Assembly (NCBI RefSeq): GCF_006402735.1
Contig: NZ_CP017174.1
Coordinates: forward strand, 5,149,001-5,213,000
Source of the DNA: Myxococcus xanthus
Lineage (GTDB): Bacteria; Myxococcota; Myxococcia; Myxococcales; Myxococcaceae
Direction of reading: 5' to 3'
Length of the DNA stretch: 64,000 bases
Shown here: one piece after another, positions 1 through 8,857 of the stretch
Numbering within the stretch: position 1 is the first letter of the stretch
Layout: each line of letters starts with the position of its first letter
Position numbers and translations under genes: made by a program
The notes under the pieces: generated by a model
Database searches by the model: none
What the model was told of the DNA's origin: nothing
Seen by the model: the letters and a program-made list of their open reading frames with translations, nothing else

Positions 1-2
1 AC

Positions 3-446
3 TGGGAGTCCGCCAATCCCCTTCGTGTCCGAATCACCGTGCCGACGCTGACGTCCTTTCAGCGCTCGGGCGGCGGCACCGCTGACCTGAGTGGGAGCAT
101 CGACGTCCCCTCTTTCCTGCTCACCGCGAGCGGCGGGGGCACGATTCGAGCGCGAGGGTTCGTGACGGAGCGGTTGACGCTGGAGACCAGCGGCGGAGCG
201 GAAACCACCCTGGAAGGGCAGGCCACGCTCCTGGACAGTGAGATGTCAGGCGGCGGCCGCCTCTTCGCCACGGGCCTCCAGACGCGCGACGCACGGCTGG
301 AATCGAGCGGAGGCGGCACCACCGAGGTGCGGGTCTCCGGCTCACTGCGAGTCGAAGCCTCGGGCGGCGCGGACATCCGCATCACCGGAGCGCCCACCGT
401 CGTCGAGAAGGACCTCTCTGGCGGCTCGGCGCTCCGCTTCGAATAG
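3..446 (+). CDS. GIN-domain (DUF2807-like) putative adhesin, 3' part
   Basis: The reading frame is open from the left window edge, so the gene starts outside and only its last ~147 codons are seen. The visible protein is made of seven repeats spaced about 20-25 residues apart, each beginning with SGG or SGGG followed by short hydrophobic strands (for example SGGGTIRARG, SGGADIRITG). This is the right-handed beta-helix pattern of the GIN 'auto-transporter adhesin head' domain. Such proteins are usually exported, but the signal peptide lies outside the window. A GTG at 39 could be mistaken for the start, but the upstream codons already read as the same beta-helix. The exact role is unknown. Confidence 0.75.
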   Translation, partial: WESANPLRVRITVPTLTSFQRSGGGTADLSGSIDVPSFLLTASGGGTIRARGFVTERLTLETSGGAETTLEGQATLLDSEMSGGGRLFATGLQTRDARLESSGGGTTEVRVSGSLRVEASGGADIRITGAPTVVEKDLSGGSALRFE

Positions 447-462
447 CCGAGGTACGCCCGGC

Positions 463-681
463 TCAGCGGCGCCGTCTGCCTCCGCCTGCGAGCACCATCA
501 AGATTCCGCCCACCAGCGCCGCGCCGCCCCCCGCCAGATACAGCGTGGTGCGGTCGGTGTTCCGGCCGGTGAACAACTCCGTGGCCCGCTCCGCGAGCGA
601 GTCCCGGGCCTTGAGCCCGGACCACAGCAACACGGCGCCCGCGATGGCGAGCATGACACCCAGCAGCCGGACGAAACTCAC
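463..681 (-). CDS. Small two-helix membrane protein, DUF3185 type
   Basis: A 72-residue protein starting VSFVRLLGVMLAIAGAVLLW. It has one hydrophobic helix at residues 4-20, a short polar stretch with a DRTT-like turn, a second helix at about 48-65 and an arginine-rich end (GGGRRRR). This is the layout of DUF3185 inner-membrane proteins, whose function is unknown. The GTG start at 681 is chosen because AGGAGG sits 6-8 nt upstream. Longer in-frame extensions are arginine-rich shadow sequence of the rnr gene. It ends 17 nt from the convergent GIN gene and lies 53 nt downstream of rnr on the same strand, so it may be read through from rnr. Confidence 0.7.
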   Translation of the reverse strand: MSFVRLLGVMLAIAGAVLLWSGLKARDSLAERATELFTGRNTDRTTLYLAGGGAALVGGILMVLAGGGRRRR

Positions 682-733
682 GTTGCCTCCTGAAGTCACG
701 GGCCTCCCTTGAAGCAGAAGGCCCGCGTCGGTC

Positions 734-3700
734 TCAGCGCTTCTTGCGCCCCGTAGGCGCCTTCTTCTTCGCGGCTCCCGAAGCCTTCGCTGGCTTCGCG
801 GCACGCGCCACGGTGGGCTTCGCGGCCTTCTTCGACGGCGCCTTCGCCTTGGACTTCGACGCGGCAACCTTGGTGGCCTTCGCGGCGGCCCGAGCAGGCG
901 CCGCCTTCTTCGCCTTGGCGGTGGGCTTCTTGGCCTTCGTGGCGGCGGCCTTCTTGGCGCTGCCGGCTGCGGTGGTCTTCTTCCGCGCCGGAGTGCGCGT
1001 CGCCTTCGCCACGGCCTTCTTCCGCGTCGCCTTCCGCTTCGGCGCAGCCGTCTCTGGCGCGGGCGCGGGAGTCACGGGCGTCTCGACGCTCGCGGGCGCG
1101 GCTCGCACGGGCTCCGGGGCCACAGGAGTCGGGGTTTCCGTCACGGCCCGGCTGGGAACAGGCGGGGGCGCTTCGACGGGCGCCTCGGGCGGCGGGCGCG
1201 GGGGCTCTATCGAGAATGCCCTGTCGTCCTCGGACTCGCGCCCGGGCTTGGGAGCGGGGAACCGGGGCCCCGGTCCGCCCTGTGGCTTCTGCTTCTGGAA
1301 CGACCGGCCGTGGGAAGCGCCGCGGGGTTCAGGCCCACGCTGACGCTGGGACGCCAACGCGCGAATCCGGTCGAAACCCGGGTGTGGAGACCGGGCGGCG
1401 TCATCGCCCGCCGGCAATTCCCATGAAGCGGGCGCGGACGGCGCTTCGGACGGAAGCGGCTCGGCCGTTTCGGCGGACACGGGCGCCGGTGCCTGCGGCT
1501 CCGGGCGGATGAACGTCCTGCGCTTGGGCCACGCGGGCGACTCGGCACGAGGAGGTTCCTGTCCTTCCGGCGCCCTGGGCGGGAACCGAGGCTCCTTCCG
1601 GTGCGGCGCGGCCTCCTCACGACGGCCTTCGCGGGAGAAGCGTCCGCGCGGACGTCCCGTGCCCGTCTCCTCGTGATGCCCAGAGGGCGCGCCCTGGCTC
1701 GTGGCGGCGGCTTCCCGTTCGCGGCGGCCCGGGCGCCCTGCCCGCTCCCGCCGGCCATCCCGCTCGCGGTGCGACGGTGCCTCGGCCGTCCACGCCTGAC
1801 GCCGGTGCGGCTGATCGCCCCGCGTCGCGACGCGGCTCAGCAGCGCCTCGCCCTCGAACTGGAGCGCCTCGAAGTCGATCTTCTTCGCCGTCACGTTCAC
1901 GGACGTCAGCCGCACCCGCAGCTTCTGTCCCACGCGCACCCGGCGCCCATTCGCGTACACCAGGGAGTGCGTCAGCTTGTCCAGCTTCGCCCCGGGCCCC
2001 AGCGTCTCCGCCTTGACCAGGCCTTCGACGTGCACCTCGTCTAGTTCGACGAAGAAACCGAAGTCGGTGATGGCTGCCACGGTGGCGGCGAACTCCTCGC
2101 CCACGCGGTCCTTCATCAGCAGGCACGCGTAGAAGGACACCACCTCCCGCTCGACCTGCATCGCCGCGCGCTCGCGCTCGGAGCACTGCGCGGACATGTC
2201 CTCGAGCTGGTCCTCCTCGCGCTCCAGCATCGACTGCGAAGGCTTGCGCCCCTTCCGGGCCCAGTGCGCCTTGAGCAGCCGGTGCACCAGCAGGTCCGGG
2301 TAGCGGCGGATGGGCGACGTGAAGTGCAGGTAGTGCTCGGCGGCCAGGCCGTAGTGGCCCACGCGGGACGACGTGTACACGGCCTGCATCATGGAGCGCA
2401 GCAGGAGCTGGTTCAGCGCCCGCTGCTCGGGGTGGCCCTGGAGCTGGCTGACGAAGGCATCCAACTCCTTCGACGACACGCCGTCCTCGACGCGCATCTT
2501 GAAGCCATAGGCCTCCGCCAGCGCGGCGAACGTGGCCAGCTTCTCCGGATCCGGCTCGCCGTGGAACCGGTACACCGTGGGCAGGCCCTCGTCCTGGAAG
2601 AAGGTCGCCACCGCCTCGTTGGCGGCGAGCATGCACTCCTCGATGAGCCGGTGGCTGTCCTTGCGCTCGCGCTTGTCCATGCGCGCGGGCAGGCCTTCCT
2701 CGTCCAGCACCACCTTGTGCTCGGGCAGGTCGAAGTCGATGGCGCCGCGCTCCTTGCGCATCTTCATCAGCGCGCGGGCCAGCGACATCAACCGCTCGAA
2801 GTGGGGCTTGTGCGCGTTGCGGTGCGGCACGTCCTTGCCGGCGAGGACGTCCTGCACCTCGTTGTACGTGCACCGCGCCACGCTGCGCATCACCGCCGGA
2901 TACAAGTCGTAGGAGCGACGGTGGCCGCGGCGGTCGAACGTCATGTCCGCCACCATGCACAACCGGTCCTCGTCCGGGCGCAGGGAGCAGATGCCGTTGC
3001 TCAGCCGCTCCGGCAGCATGGGCAGCACCCGGTCCGGCAGGTACACGGACGTGGCGCGCCGCAGTGCCTCCGCGTTGAGCGCACTGCCTTCCCACACGTA
3101 GTGCGTCACGTCCGCGATGGCCACCACCAGCCGCCACCCGTCCGCCTGGTCCTCCACGTAGACAGCGTCGTCGAAGTCGCGCGCGTCCTCACCGTCGATG
3201 GTGATGAGAGGAAGGGCGCGCAGGTCGCGCCGGTGCTCGCCGCGGGCCTCTTCCTCCGACACCGTCACCGCGTAGCGGTCCGCCTCGCCCATGACCTCCG
3301 GCGGGAACTCGTCCGAGAACCCCTGCGAGTAGGCGACGCCCAATACCTCGGCGCTCGGCGTGCCGGGCTTGCCCAGGGAGCCGGCGACCTCGCCGTGCAG
3401 CCCCCTGTCCGGGTCCAGCATCTGGGCACCAATGCCCAGTTGGACCTTCACCAGGTCCCCTTCGCGAGCCATCTGCGTCAGCGGCACGCGAATGGGGCCG
3501 GGCAGGCTCGAATCCGTGGGGTACACCACGGCGTAGCGGCCCTTCACGACGTAGGTGCCCACCGCCAGCTCGCGACGGCGCTGAACCACCCGGACGATCC
3601 GGCCCTCCAGGCGCGGAGGCCGCCCCGAGACGGCCACCACCACCCGGTCATTGTCGAGCGCGCGCTGGGCCTCGTGCGGCGGAAGGAAGACGTTGTCCCC

Positions 3701-4267
3701 TTCCCCCGACAGCGGATGCACGAAGCCGAAGCCATCCCGGTGGACGTGGAGGATGCCTTCCAGCAGGCCATCCTCTTCAACCTCGCTGAAACGACCCCGG
3801 CGGCCGGGCCACTCCCCCCGCTCCTGCCGGAAGCCCCCTCCGTGCTTCGAAGCGCCCTTGCGCTCACGCCCCGGGCCCTGCTCCTGCCAGCCCGCGCGCT
3901 TCCCACGCGCCCCCGGCTCATGCCGGCGGGCCGCGAAGCCGCCAGGGCCCGCCGCGCGCTGCCCGGCCTGCCGAGGCCCACGACCTGGCCCGCCTTCGCG
4001 GGGCCCTTCGGCGTCGCGCTGACGCCACGCCATGGGAGCGCCCTGCTCCCTTGCACGCACGTCGGCCTCGCGCCGCGAGGGCTGCCGGGGCACGAAGCGC
4101 TTGCCGTCCTTGAGGATGTCGCCCTGACGGACGAGCTCGCGCAGGGCGCGCTTGAGCTCCGTCTGTTGTCCGGGGTGCAGGCCCGCGAGCCGGAGAAGCT
4201 CCTTGATGCCCAGCGGGTGGTCTGCTTCAGCGAGGATCTGCTTGAGAAGGTCTTGAGAAAGGCTCAC
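734..4267 (-). CDS. rnr: Ribonuclease R with basic insertion and histone-H1-like tail
   Basis: RNase R, a processive 3'-5' exoribonuclease that degrades structured RNA. Domains in order: a winged-helix start (residues 1-60), an Arg/Gly/Glu-rich low-complexity insert (about 68-160), cold-shock OB folds (about 168-300), the RNB catalytic domain opening with the metal-binding motif DGEDARDFDD at 358-367, then an S1 domain (ITDFGFFVELDEVHVEGLV). The last ~350 residues are low complexity and end in ~100 residues of Lys/Ala repeats like eukaryotic H1 tails. At 1177 residues it is about 350 longer than typical RNase R. The start is GTG at 4267; no strong ribosome site is visible. The upstream gene on this strand ends 107 nt away behind a hairpin. 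Confidence 0.93.
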   Translation of the reverse strand: MSLSQDLLKQILAEADHPLGIKELLRLAGLHPGQQTELKRALRELVRQGDILKDGKRFVPRQPSRREADVRAREQGAPMAWRQRDAEGPREGGPGRGPRQAGQRAAGPGGFAARRHEPGARGKRAGWQEQGPGRERKGASKHGGGFRQERGEWPGRRGRFSEVEEDGLLEGILHVHRDGFGFVHPLSGEGDNVFLPPHEAQRALDNDRVVVAVSGRPPRLEGRIVRVVQRRRELAVGTYVVKGRYAVVYPTDSSLPGPIRVPLTQMAREGDLVKVQLGIGAQMLDPDRGLHGEVAGSLGKPGTPSAEVLGVAYSQGFSDEFPPEVMGEADRYAVTVSEEEARGEHRRDLRALPLITIDGEDARDFDDAVYVEDQADGWRLVVAIADVTHYVWEGSALNAEALRRATSVYLPDRVLPMLPERLSNGICSLRPDEDRLCMVADMTFDRRGHRRSYDLYPAVMRSVARCTYNEVQDVLAGKDVPHRNAHKPHFERLMSLARALMKMRKERGAIDFDLPEHKVVLDEEGLPARMDKRERKDSHRLIEECMLAANEAVATFFQDEGLPTVYRFHGEPDPEKLATFAALAEAYGFKMRVEDGVSSKELDAFVSQLQGHPEQRALNQLLLRSMMQAVYTSSRVGHYGLAAEHYLHFTSPIRRYPDLLVHRLLKAHWARKGRKPSQSMLEREEDQLEDMSAQCSERERAAMQVEREVVSFYACLLMKDRVGEEFAATVAAITDFGFFVELDEVHVEGLVKAETLGPGAKLDKLTHSLVYANGRRVRVGQKLRVRLTSVNVTAKKIDFEALQFEGEALLSRVATRGDQPHRRQAWTAEAPSHRERDGRRERAGRPGRREREAAATSQGAPSGHHEETGTGRPRGRFSREGRREEAAPHRKEPRFPPRAPEGQEPPRAESPAWPKRRTFIRPEPQAPAPVSAETAEPLPSEAPSAPASWELPAGDDAARSPHPGFDRIRALASQRQRGPEPRGASHGRSFQKQKPQGGPGPRFPAPKPGRESEDDRAFSIEPPRPPPEAPVEAPPPVPSRAVTETPTPVAPEPVRAAPASVETPVTPAPAPETAAPKRKATRKKAVAKATRTPARKKTTAAGSAKKAAATKAKKPTAKAKKAAPARAAAKATKVAASKSKAKAPSKKAAKPTVARAAKPAKASGAAKKKAPTGRKKR

Positions 4268-4340
4268 GGTGGGGTCGCGGCTCGGCCGCTACGGGAACGG
4301 GTAAGCCCGAAGCGGCCGGACGGGAACCCCCCGGCGACCG

Positions 4341-4369
4341 GCCGCCCCCCGGAACCTGCTCCGGGCGGC
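4341..4369 (-). terminator. Hairpin between the H1/chagasin-like gene and rnr
   Basis: GCCGCCC (4341-4347) pairs with GGGCGGC (4363-4369), and the interior CCGGA/TCCGG extends the stem. It lies just after the stop codon of the 4375-5754 gene in its direction of transcription. There is no U-tract, so it may be a weak terminator or an RNA-stabilising stem. Confidence 0.4.
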
Positions 4370-4374
4370 GACCC

Positions 4375-5754
4375 TCAGGGCTTGACCGTGACGTTGATTT
4401 TGAAGGAGCGGTCCACCAGGCCAGGCGACAGCGCCTTGGCCAGGAAGAACTCCACCTCGAAGGTGCCCGGGTTGCGCGGGGTGAAGAAGAACTCGCGGGT
4501 ACCAGGACCGTCCTCGGGCGCGGGCTCGAAGTTCGCTTCGCGCAGGCCCACGCGCTTGGCCACCGTGGGCTCGATGGCCCAGGTGAAGCCGGGATGCTCG
4601 GGCAGGCGCACGGCGAGACCGTGGTTGAGGCGCACGTCCACGGACGTGGGGACCTCTCCCTCGATGTGCACCAGCTCCATCTCGTCGCGGGACACGGCGC
4701 GCGCTTCGGACGGACGCAACTCCACGTTCTCCGCCAGGATGCGGCCACCCCAGCCGGACGTCTTGTCGACGACGCCCTGCACCTGGAGCGTGTACCCCAC
4801 GTGCTTGCGCAGGGCCTTGCCAGCGGCCTTGCCCTCGATGATGAATGACACCTGCTGGCGCGTGCCGCCGTTGGACACGACGAGCACGAACTCCTCGCCC
4901 GTCATCTCCAGGTTGCCACGCACGCCCGCGAAGCCCTTGATGCCCGCGCCCATGCCAGCCGCCGTCACCATGGAGACCTCACCGGGCGACAGGTAGCGCA
5001 GCCGCGCCTCCGTCTCCACCGGGGCGGCTTCCACCACCTCGGAGTCCGGCTTCTTGGCCGAGTACTTGCGAACGTCCACCACGCCAGCGTGGTTGGTCGT
5101 CTTGCGGATGAGGCCGCTGACGGAGACCTTGTGGTCCACGTAGGCCGGGAGGACTTCCTGATCCGGGCCCTGGAGGAGGAAGGTCAGCTCGCGCTTGTCG
5201 CGCCCGACGACCACCAGGTGCGGCATGTCGTTGGTGACCACCAGGCGCCCCTTGAGGCTGCCCTCGCCCGTGACGCCGCGGCCTTCACCGGCCGTCAGCA
5301 GCTGCTCCATCTCACGCTTGGTGAGCGGCTCGCCCGGGGGCGGGAGCTTGGTGGCGCGAGGACGGGGCCTCTCCACCGGAGGAGCGGCGGGTACCGCGCT
5401 CGCCTTCCCCGCCTTGGCGCCCGCGGCGGACTTCGCTGCGAGTGGCGCCTTCGCCGGAGATGCCTTCGGGGTCTTCGCTGCTGGGGATGCGGCCTTCGCG
5501 GCCGAGGCTGTCTTCCCAGCGGGCGCGGCCTTCTTCGCGGTGGCCTTCTCCTGCACGGCCTTCTTCACCGCGCTCTTGGCCCCCTTCGTTACGTCCGATG
5601 CCGCTTTCGCCAATTTCGTCGCCGCCTTCGCCACCCGCTTGGAGGCGTTCTTGATCAGATCCAGCCGGGCAGCGGAGTCCTTCTTCGCAGCGGGCTTTGC
5701 GCCAGCCTTGCCAGCGGGAGTCGTCTTCTTGGCCCCGGACTTGGGCTTGGCCAT
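4375..5754 (-). CDS. Protein with H1-like N-terminus and chagasin (I42)-like C-terminal domain
   Basis: 459 residues. Residues 1-130 are a Lys/Ala/Pro-rich tract with KKA repeats, like histone H1 or myxobacterial DNA-binding tails. The middle (about 145-365) is beta-rich and unrecognised, possibly containing two related beta modules. The last ~90 residues read like the I42 chagasin family of cysteine-protease inhibitors: a LPEHPGFTW loop where chagasins have LPxNPxTGYxW, then a REFFFTPRNPGTFEVEFF strand pair matching the family's GTxxF...PGT pattern. The usual C-terminal RPW loop is not obvious. Strong sigma-70 promoter upstream. The protein has no signal peptide, which is unusual for an I42 inhibitor. 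The fold is an inference; the role is unknown. Confidence 0.6.
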   Translation of the reverse strand: MAKPKSGAKKTTPAGKAGAKPAAKKDSAARLDLIKNASKRVAKAATKLAKAASDVTKGAKSAVKKAVQEKATAKKAAPAGKTASAAKAASPAAKTPKASPAKAPLAAKSAAGAKAGKASAVPAAPPVERPRPRATKLPPPGEPLTKREMEQLLTAGEGRGVTGEGSLKGRLVVTNDMPHLVVVGRDKRELTFLLQGPDQEVLPAYVDHKVSVSGLIRKTTNHAGVVDVRKYSAKKPDSEVVEAAPVETEARLRYLSPGEVSMVTAAGMGAGIKGFAGVRGNLEMTGEEFVLVVSNGGTRQQVSFIIEGKAAGKALRKHVGYTLQVQGVVDKTSGWGGRILAENVELRPSEARAVSRDEMELVHIEGEVPTSVDVRLNHGLAVRLPEHPGFTWAIEPTVAKRVGLREANFEPAPEDGPGTREFFFTPRNPGTFEVEFFLAKALSPGLVDRSFKINVTVKP

Positions 5755-5841
5755 CGACGCAGTCTCCTTGAGAGTTCCCGTGTCCTTTCAACGGGTTGGC
5801 GGACCTACCCAGAGGGCAGGCAAGCCTCGCGATCACCGTTG

Positions 5842-5870
5842 CTTGTAACGATGATCAGGTAGGCTGTCAA
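5842..5870 (-). promoter_or_regulatory. Sigma-70-type promoter for the H1/chagasin-like gene
   Basis: On the minus strand a perfect TTGACA (-35, 5870-5865), a 17-nt spacer and TACAAG (-10, 5847-5842). This predicts a start near 5835 and an ~80-nt leader to the ATG at 5754. It is the best housekeeping promoter match found in the window and sits in an AT-rich divergent region. Confidence 0.65.
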
Positions 5871-5949
5871 ACTAACACTTGATTATCTCACGGACTTTGT
5901 TCGTGAACGGGTCCAAGCCACAGAGCCACGGCATGGCTATAAGCCGGGC

Positions 5950-7182
5950 ATGAACGACTCCGCCACATTGCTGCCGGAAGAAGACGCCCGGTCGCAGATC
6001 CTGGCCCTGTGCGCGCCCCTTCCCACCGAGTGGTTGCTCTTGGATGACGCGCTGGGACGCGTGCTCGCCGAGGATGTGATGGCGCAGCGGACGCTCCCTC
6101 CCTGGGACAACTCGGCCATGGATGGCTATGCGGTGCGCAGCGCGGACCTGGCGGGTCCCCTGCCCGTCCGGCTCAACGTCGGAGAGACCATCTACGCCGG
6201 CGCGGTGGGCCACCAGGCGCTGGTCCCCGGGGTATGCGCCCGCATCATGACGGGCGCCCCCCTCCCCGCGGGTGCGGATGCGGTGGTGATGCGAGAGCGG
6301 ACACGGCCCGTGGTCCAGAGCGGCGCGGATCAGGTCGACGTGCTCGAAGCGGTGGCCCCGGGCCAGTTCGTGCGGCCCCGGGGCGAGGACGCTCGGGAGG
6401 GACAGCTGCTGCTGGCACGCTGCACGCCGCTGGGCATCCCCGAGCTGGGCCTCCTCTGGGCCCAGGGCCGACAGGCCGTGCCTGTGTCGCGCGCACCGCG
6501 AGTGGCCATCCTCTCCACTGGCGACGAGTTGTGCCACGCGGACGAGCCGCCCAACGGCCGCATCGTGGACACCAATGCTCCGTCACTGGCGCTGGCGGTC
6601 CGCCGCGCGGGCGGCATTCCCACGCGGCTGGGCATCGCTCGGGATACGCGCGACGCCGTACTGGCCGCGCTCTCCCGGCTGGACGGGTTCGACGTGGTGC
6701 TCACCAGCGCGGGTGTGTCCGTGGGCGAGCGCGACTACGTGAAGGAAGTGCTCGCCGAACTGGGCGTGGAACAGCACTTCTGGCGCGTCGCCATCAAGCC
6801 CGGAAAGCCGCTGGTGGTGGGCCGGCGTGGCGCAACGCTGTTCTTCGGACTTCCGGGCAATCCCACCTCCTCCCTGGTGACGTTCGAGCTCTTCGTGCGA
6901 CCGGCCCTCCGCAAGCTGCTGGGCCATGCGCAGGTGGGGCCTGGGCGCGTGGCCGGACGCCTGGACGGCAAGCTCTCCAAGCCTTCCGGTCTGGCGCATT
7001 TCGTCCGCGTCACGGCTGCTTGGAGAGAAGGCAGCCTGTGGGCCCGTCCACTGGCGACACAAACGTCCGGTGCCCTGCGTTCTGCCGCGGCAGCCACACA
7101 TCTGCTGCATTTCCCTCGGGAAGCCAGCAGCTTGACGGCTGGGGACGCGGTAGAACTGCTTCCGCTCTCATGGGTGGCCTGA
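5950..7182 (+). CDS. moeA: Molybdopterin molybdenumtransferase MoeA
   Basis: 410 residues, the usual length. MoeA inserts molybdate into adenylylated molybdopterin in the cytoplasm, the last step of molybdenum cofactor synthesis. The signature regions are present in order: PPWDNSAMDGYAVRSADL, the IMTGAPLPAGADAVVM segment, the STGDEL motif, the TSAGVSVGERDYVK region of the MoCF-biosynthesis fold, and FGLPGNPTSS. A C-terminal beta-barrel domain follows. The ATG is preceded by weak GGGC rather than a strong ribosome site. The gene is divergent from the H1/chagasin-like gene; moaA is ~22 kb away, so the cofactor genes are not clustered. Confidence 0.95.
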   Translation: MNDSATLLPEEDARSQILALCAPLPTEWLLLDDALGRVLAEDVMAQRTLPPWDNSAMDGYAVRSADLAGPLPVRLNVGETIYAGAVGHQALVPGVCARIMTGAPLPAGADAVVMRERTRPVVQSGADQVDVLEAVAPGQFVRPRGEDAREGQLLLARCTPLGIPELGLLWAQGRQAVPVSRAPRVAILSTGDELCHADEPPNGRIVDTNAPSLALAVRRAGGIPTRLGIARDTRDAVLAALSRLDGFDVVLTSAGVSVGERDYVKEVLAELGVEQHFWRVAIKPGKPLVVGRRGATLFFGLPGNPTSSLVTFELFVRPALRKLLGHAQVGPGRVAGRLDGKLSKPSGLAHFVRVTAAWREGSLWARPLATQTSGALRSAAAATHLLHFPREASSLTAGDAVELLPLSWVA

Positions 7183-7214
7183 GGAACAAAGGACGCCGTG
7201 GAGCATCCTCTTGG

Positions 7215-7240
7215 GGGCTCGTGCTCGAAAGTTCGAGCCC
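7215..7240 (+). terminator. Hairpin after moeA
   Basis: GGGCTCG (7215-7221) can pair with CGAGCCC (7234-7240), with an alternative nested stem GCTCGA/TCGAGC. It lies 33 nt after the moeA stop. No T-run follows, so termination strength is uncertain. Confidence 0.35.
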
Positions 7241-7299
7241 GCCTTGACTTGAGAACCTGAGGACTCCAAACAGGGGCCCGCATCTGGAGAGGACTCAAC

Positions 7300-7974
7300 A
7301 TGTCGGACACACGCTCACCTCAGGTCCTTCCGACCCGTAAGCCCACGCAGCACCTGGAGCGGTTCTCGGAGGCGGACATCCCGACCGAGCGCGGCTCGCT
7401 GCGGACCATCGTGTTCCGGGACAAGCGCAACGGGCGGGAGCATGTCGCGCTCGTGGTGGGAGAGGTTTCAGGACACGAGGGTGTGCCGGTGCGCATCCAC
7501 TCCGAGTGCCTCACGAGCGAGGTCTTCGGCAGCCTGAAGTGCGACTGCCGCGAGCAGCTGGACCGCTCTCTCGACTTCATCACCCAGTCGGGACAGGGCG
7601 TCGTGCTGTACCTGCGGCAGGAGGGGCGCGGCATCGGCCTGGGGAACAAGATCAAGGCCTACGCGCTGCAATCCAAGGGACTGGACACCTACGAAGCCAA
7701 CCGGCAGCTGGGTTTCGCGGACGACCTGCGCACGTATGACATCGCGGCGGAGATGCTGCGGAGCCTGGATGTGCGCTCGGTGGACCTGATGACCAACAAC
7801 CCGCTGAAGATCGCGGGCATCGTCGAAGAAGGCATTCCCGTCCGGCGTCGAATCCCTTCCCGGACCGAGCACAATCCGCATAACGTCGACTACCTGAGGA
7901 CGAAGCGCGAGCGTACGGGGCACCTGATTGAGCTCTTCGCCGAGGACGACGACACGGAAGCCCAAGCAGGCTGA
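7300..7974 (+). CDS. ribA: GTP cyclohydrolase II RibA
   Basis: 224 residues. RibA opens the GTP ring to give 2,5-diamino-6-ribosylamino-pyrimidinone phosphate, the first step of riboflavin synthesis. Seen: RIHSECLTSEVFGSLKCDC with the three zinc cysteines (C of SEC and the CDC pair), the catalytic RQEGRGIGL motif, the YEANRQLGF substrate loop and LMTNNPLK. It is the stand-alone RibA form, without the RibB domain. The ATG at 7300 follows GGAGAGGA. No FMN riboswitch is visible upstream. It overlaps or closely precedes the metallo-hydrolase gene, so the two are probably co-transcribed. Confidence 0.95.
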   Translation: MSDTRSPQVLPTRKPTQHLERFSEADIPTERGSLRTIVFRDKRNGREHVALVVGEVSGHEGVPVRIHSECLTSEVFGSLKCDCREQLDRSLDFITQSGQGVVLYLRQEGRGIGLGNKIKAYALQSKGLDTYEANRQLGFADDLRTYDIAAEMLRSLDVRSVDLMTNNPLKIAGIVEEGIPVRRRIPSRTEHNPHNVDYLRTKRERTGHLIELFAEDDDTEAQAG

Positions 7975-8857
7975 GCAGCCCCCCGCGAGGCGACGGAACA
8001 CCGTCGCGCGCAACCAGGCCCGCGTGCCCTTCGAGGTGCGCTTCTGGGGTGTGCGCGGCTCCATTCCTTCACCGGGCGCGCACACGAAGCGCTACGGCGG
8101 AAACACGCCCTGCGTGGAGGTCCGCTGCGGGGACGAGCTGCTCATCTTCGACCTGGGCACCGGCGCGCGCGCGCTGGGGCATGCGCTGGTGGCGAAGAAG
8201 AAGCCGGTGAAGGGCTCCATCTTCATCTCGCACTACCACTACGACCACCTGCAGGGCCTGCCCTTCTTCGGGCCCATGTTCCTGCCCTCGAGCGACCTGA
8301 CTGTCTACGGCCCGGCGCGGCACGGGCAGTCGGTGAAGCAGCTCCTCAGCGGGCAGATGGTGCCGCCGTACTTCCCGGTGACGGCGGACGGCGTGTTCCG
8401 GGCGCAGCTCACGTACACGGATCTGGCCGCCACGCAGACGCTGCAATTGGGCCCTGCGACGGTCCGGACCATCGAGCTGAACCACCCGGGCGGCAACATG
8501 GGCTACCGCGTCGAGTGCCAGGGCCGCTCGGTGGTGTACGCCACCGACCTGGAGCACGGCAGCGACATGGACGCGGCCTTCTACGCGTTCGCCCAGGACG
8601 CGGACGTCCTCATCTACGACGCCATGTACACCGAGGACGAGTACCACGGCCGCACCGGGCCAGCTCGCACCGGCTGGGGCCACTCCACCTGGCAGGCCGC
8701 GGTGCATGCGGCGGATGAAGCCGGGGTGAAGAAGCTGGTGCTCTTCCACCACGACCCCTCACGCGATGACGCGGGCATGGACCGGCTGCTGCGTCAGGTG
8801 CGCAAGCACCGCCCCGACGCCATCGCCGCTCGCGAGTCCCTGGTCATCAAGCTGTAG
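7928..8857 (+). CDS. Metallo-beta-lactamase-fold hydrolase
   Basis: Cytosolic MBL-fold enzyme, 309 residues if read from TTG at 7928, or 277 from GTG at 8024. It begins its domain with FWGVRGSIPSPG and YGGNTPCVEV, has the metal motif HYHYDHLQG (HxHxDH), a later YATDLEH aspartate and a final FHHDPSRDD histidine. This is the RNase Z/PhnP-like subgroup often annotated as a phosphodiesterase, but the substrate cannot be told. The start is uncertain: the first ~30 residues from TTG are low complexity and overlap ribA by 47 nt, while the GTG at 8024 begins at the conserved domain. It converges with, and overlaps by 11 nt, the lipB-Nudix gene. Confidence 0.85.
   Translation: MSSSPRTTTRKPKQAEQPPARRRNTVARNQARVPFEVRFWGVRGSIPSPGAHTKRYGGNTPCVEVRCGDELLIFDLGTGARALGHALVAKKKPVKGSIFISHYHYDHLQGLPFFGPMFLPSSDLTVYGPARHGQSVKQLLSGQMVPPYFPVTADGVFRAQLTYTDLAATQTLQLGPATVRTIELNHPGGNMGYRVECQGRSVVYATDLEHGSDMDAAFYAFAQDADVLIYDAMYTEDEYHGRTGPARTGWGHSTWQAAVHAADEAGVKKLVLFHHDPSRDDAGMDRLLRQVRKHRPDAIAARESLVIKL

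Noticed and set aside
2264-4996. A 910-codon plus-strand frame
   Set aside because: It is the mirror of rnr and the H1/chagasin-like gene; composition is that of an antisense frame and no motif is present.
7183-7299. FMN riboswitch before ribA
   Set aside because: None of the conserved RFN-element blocks is visible in the 117 nt.
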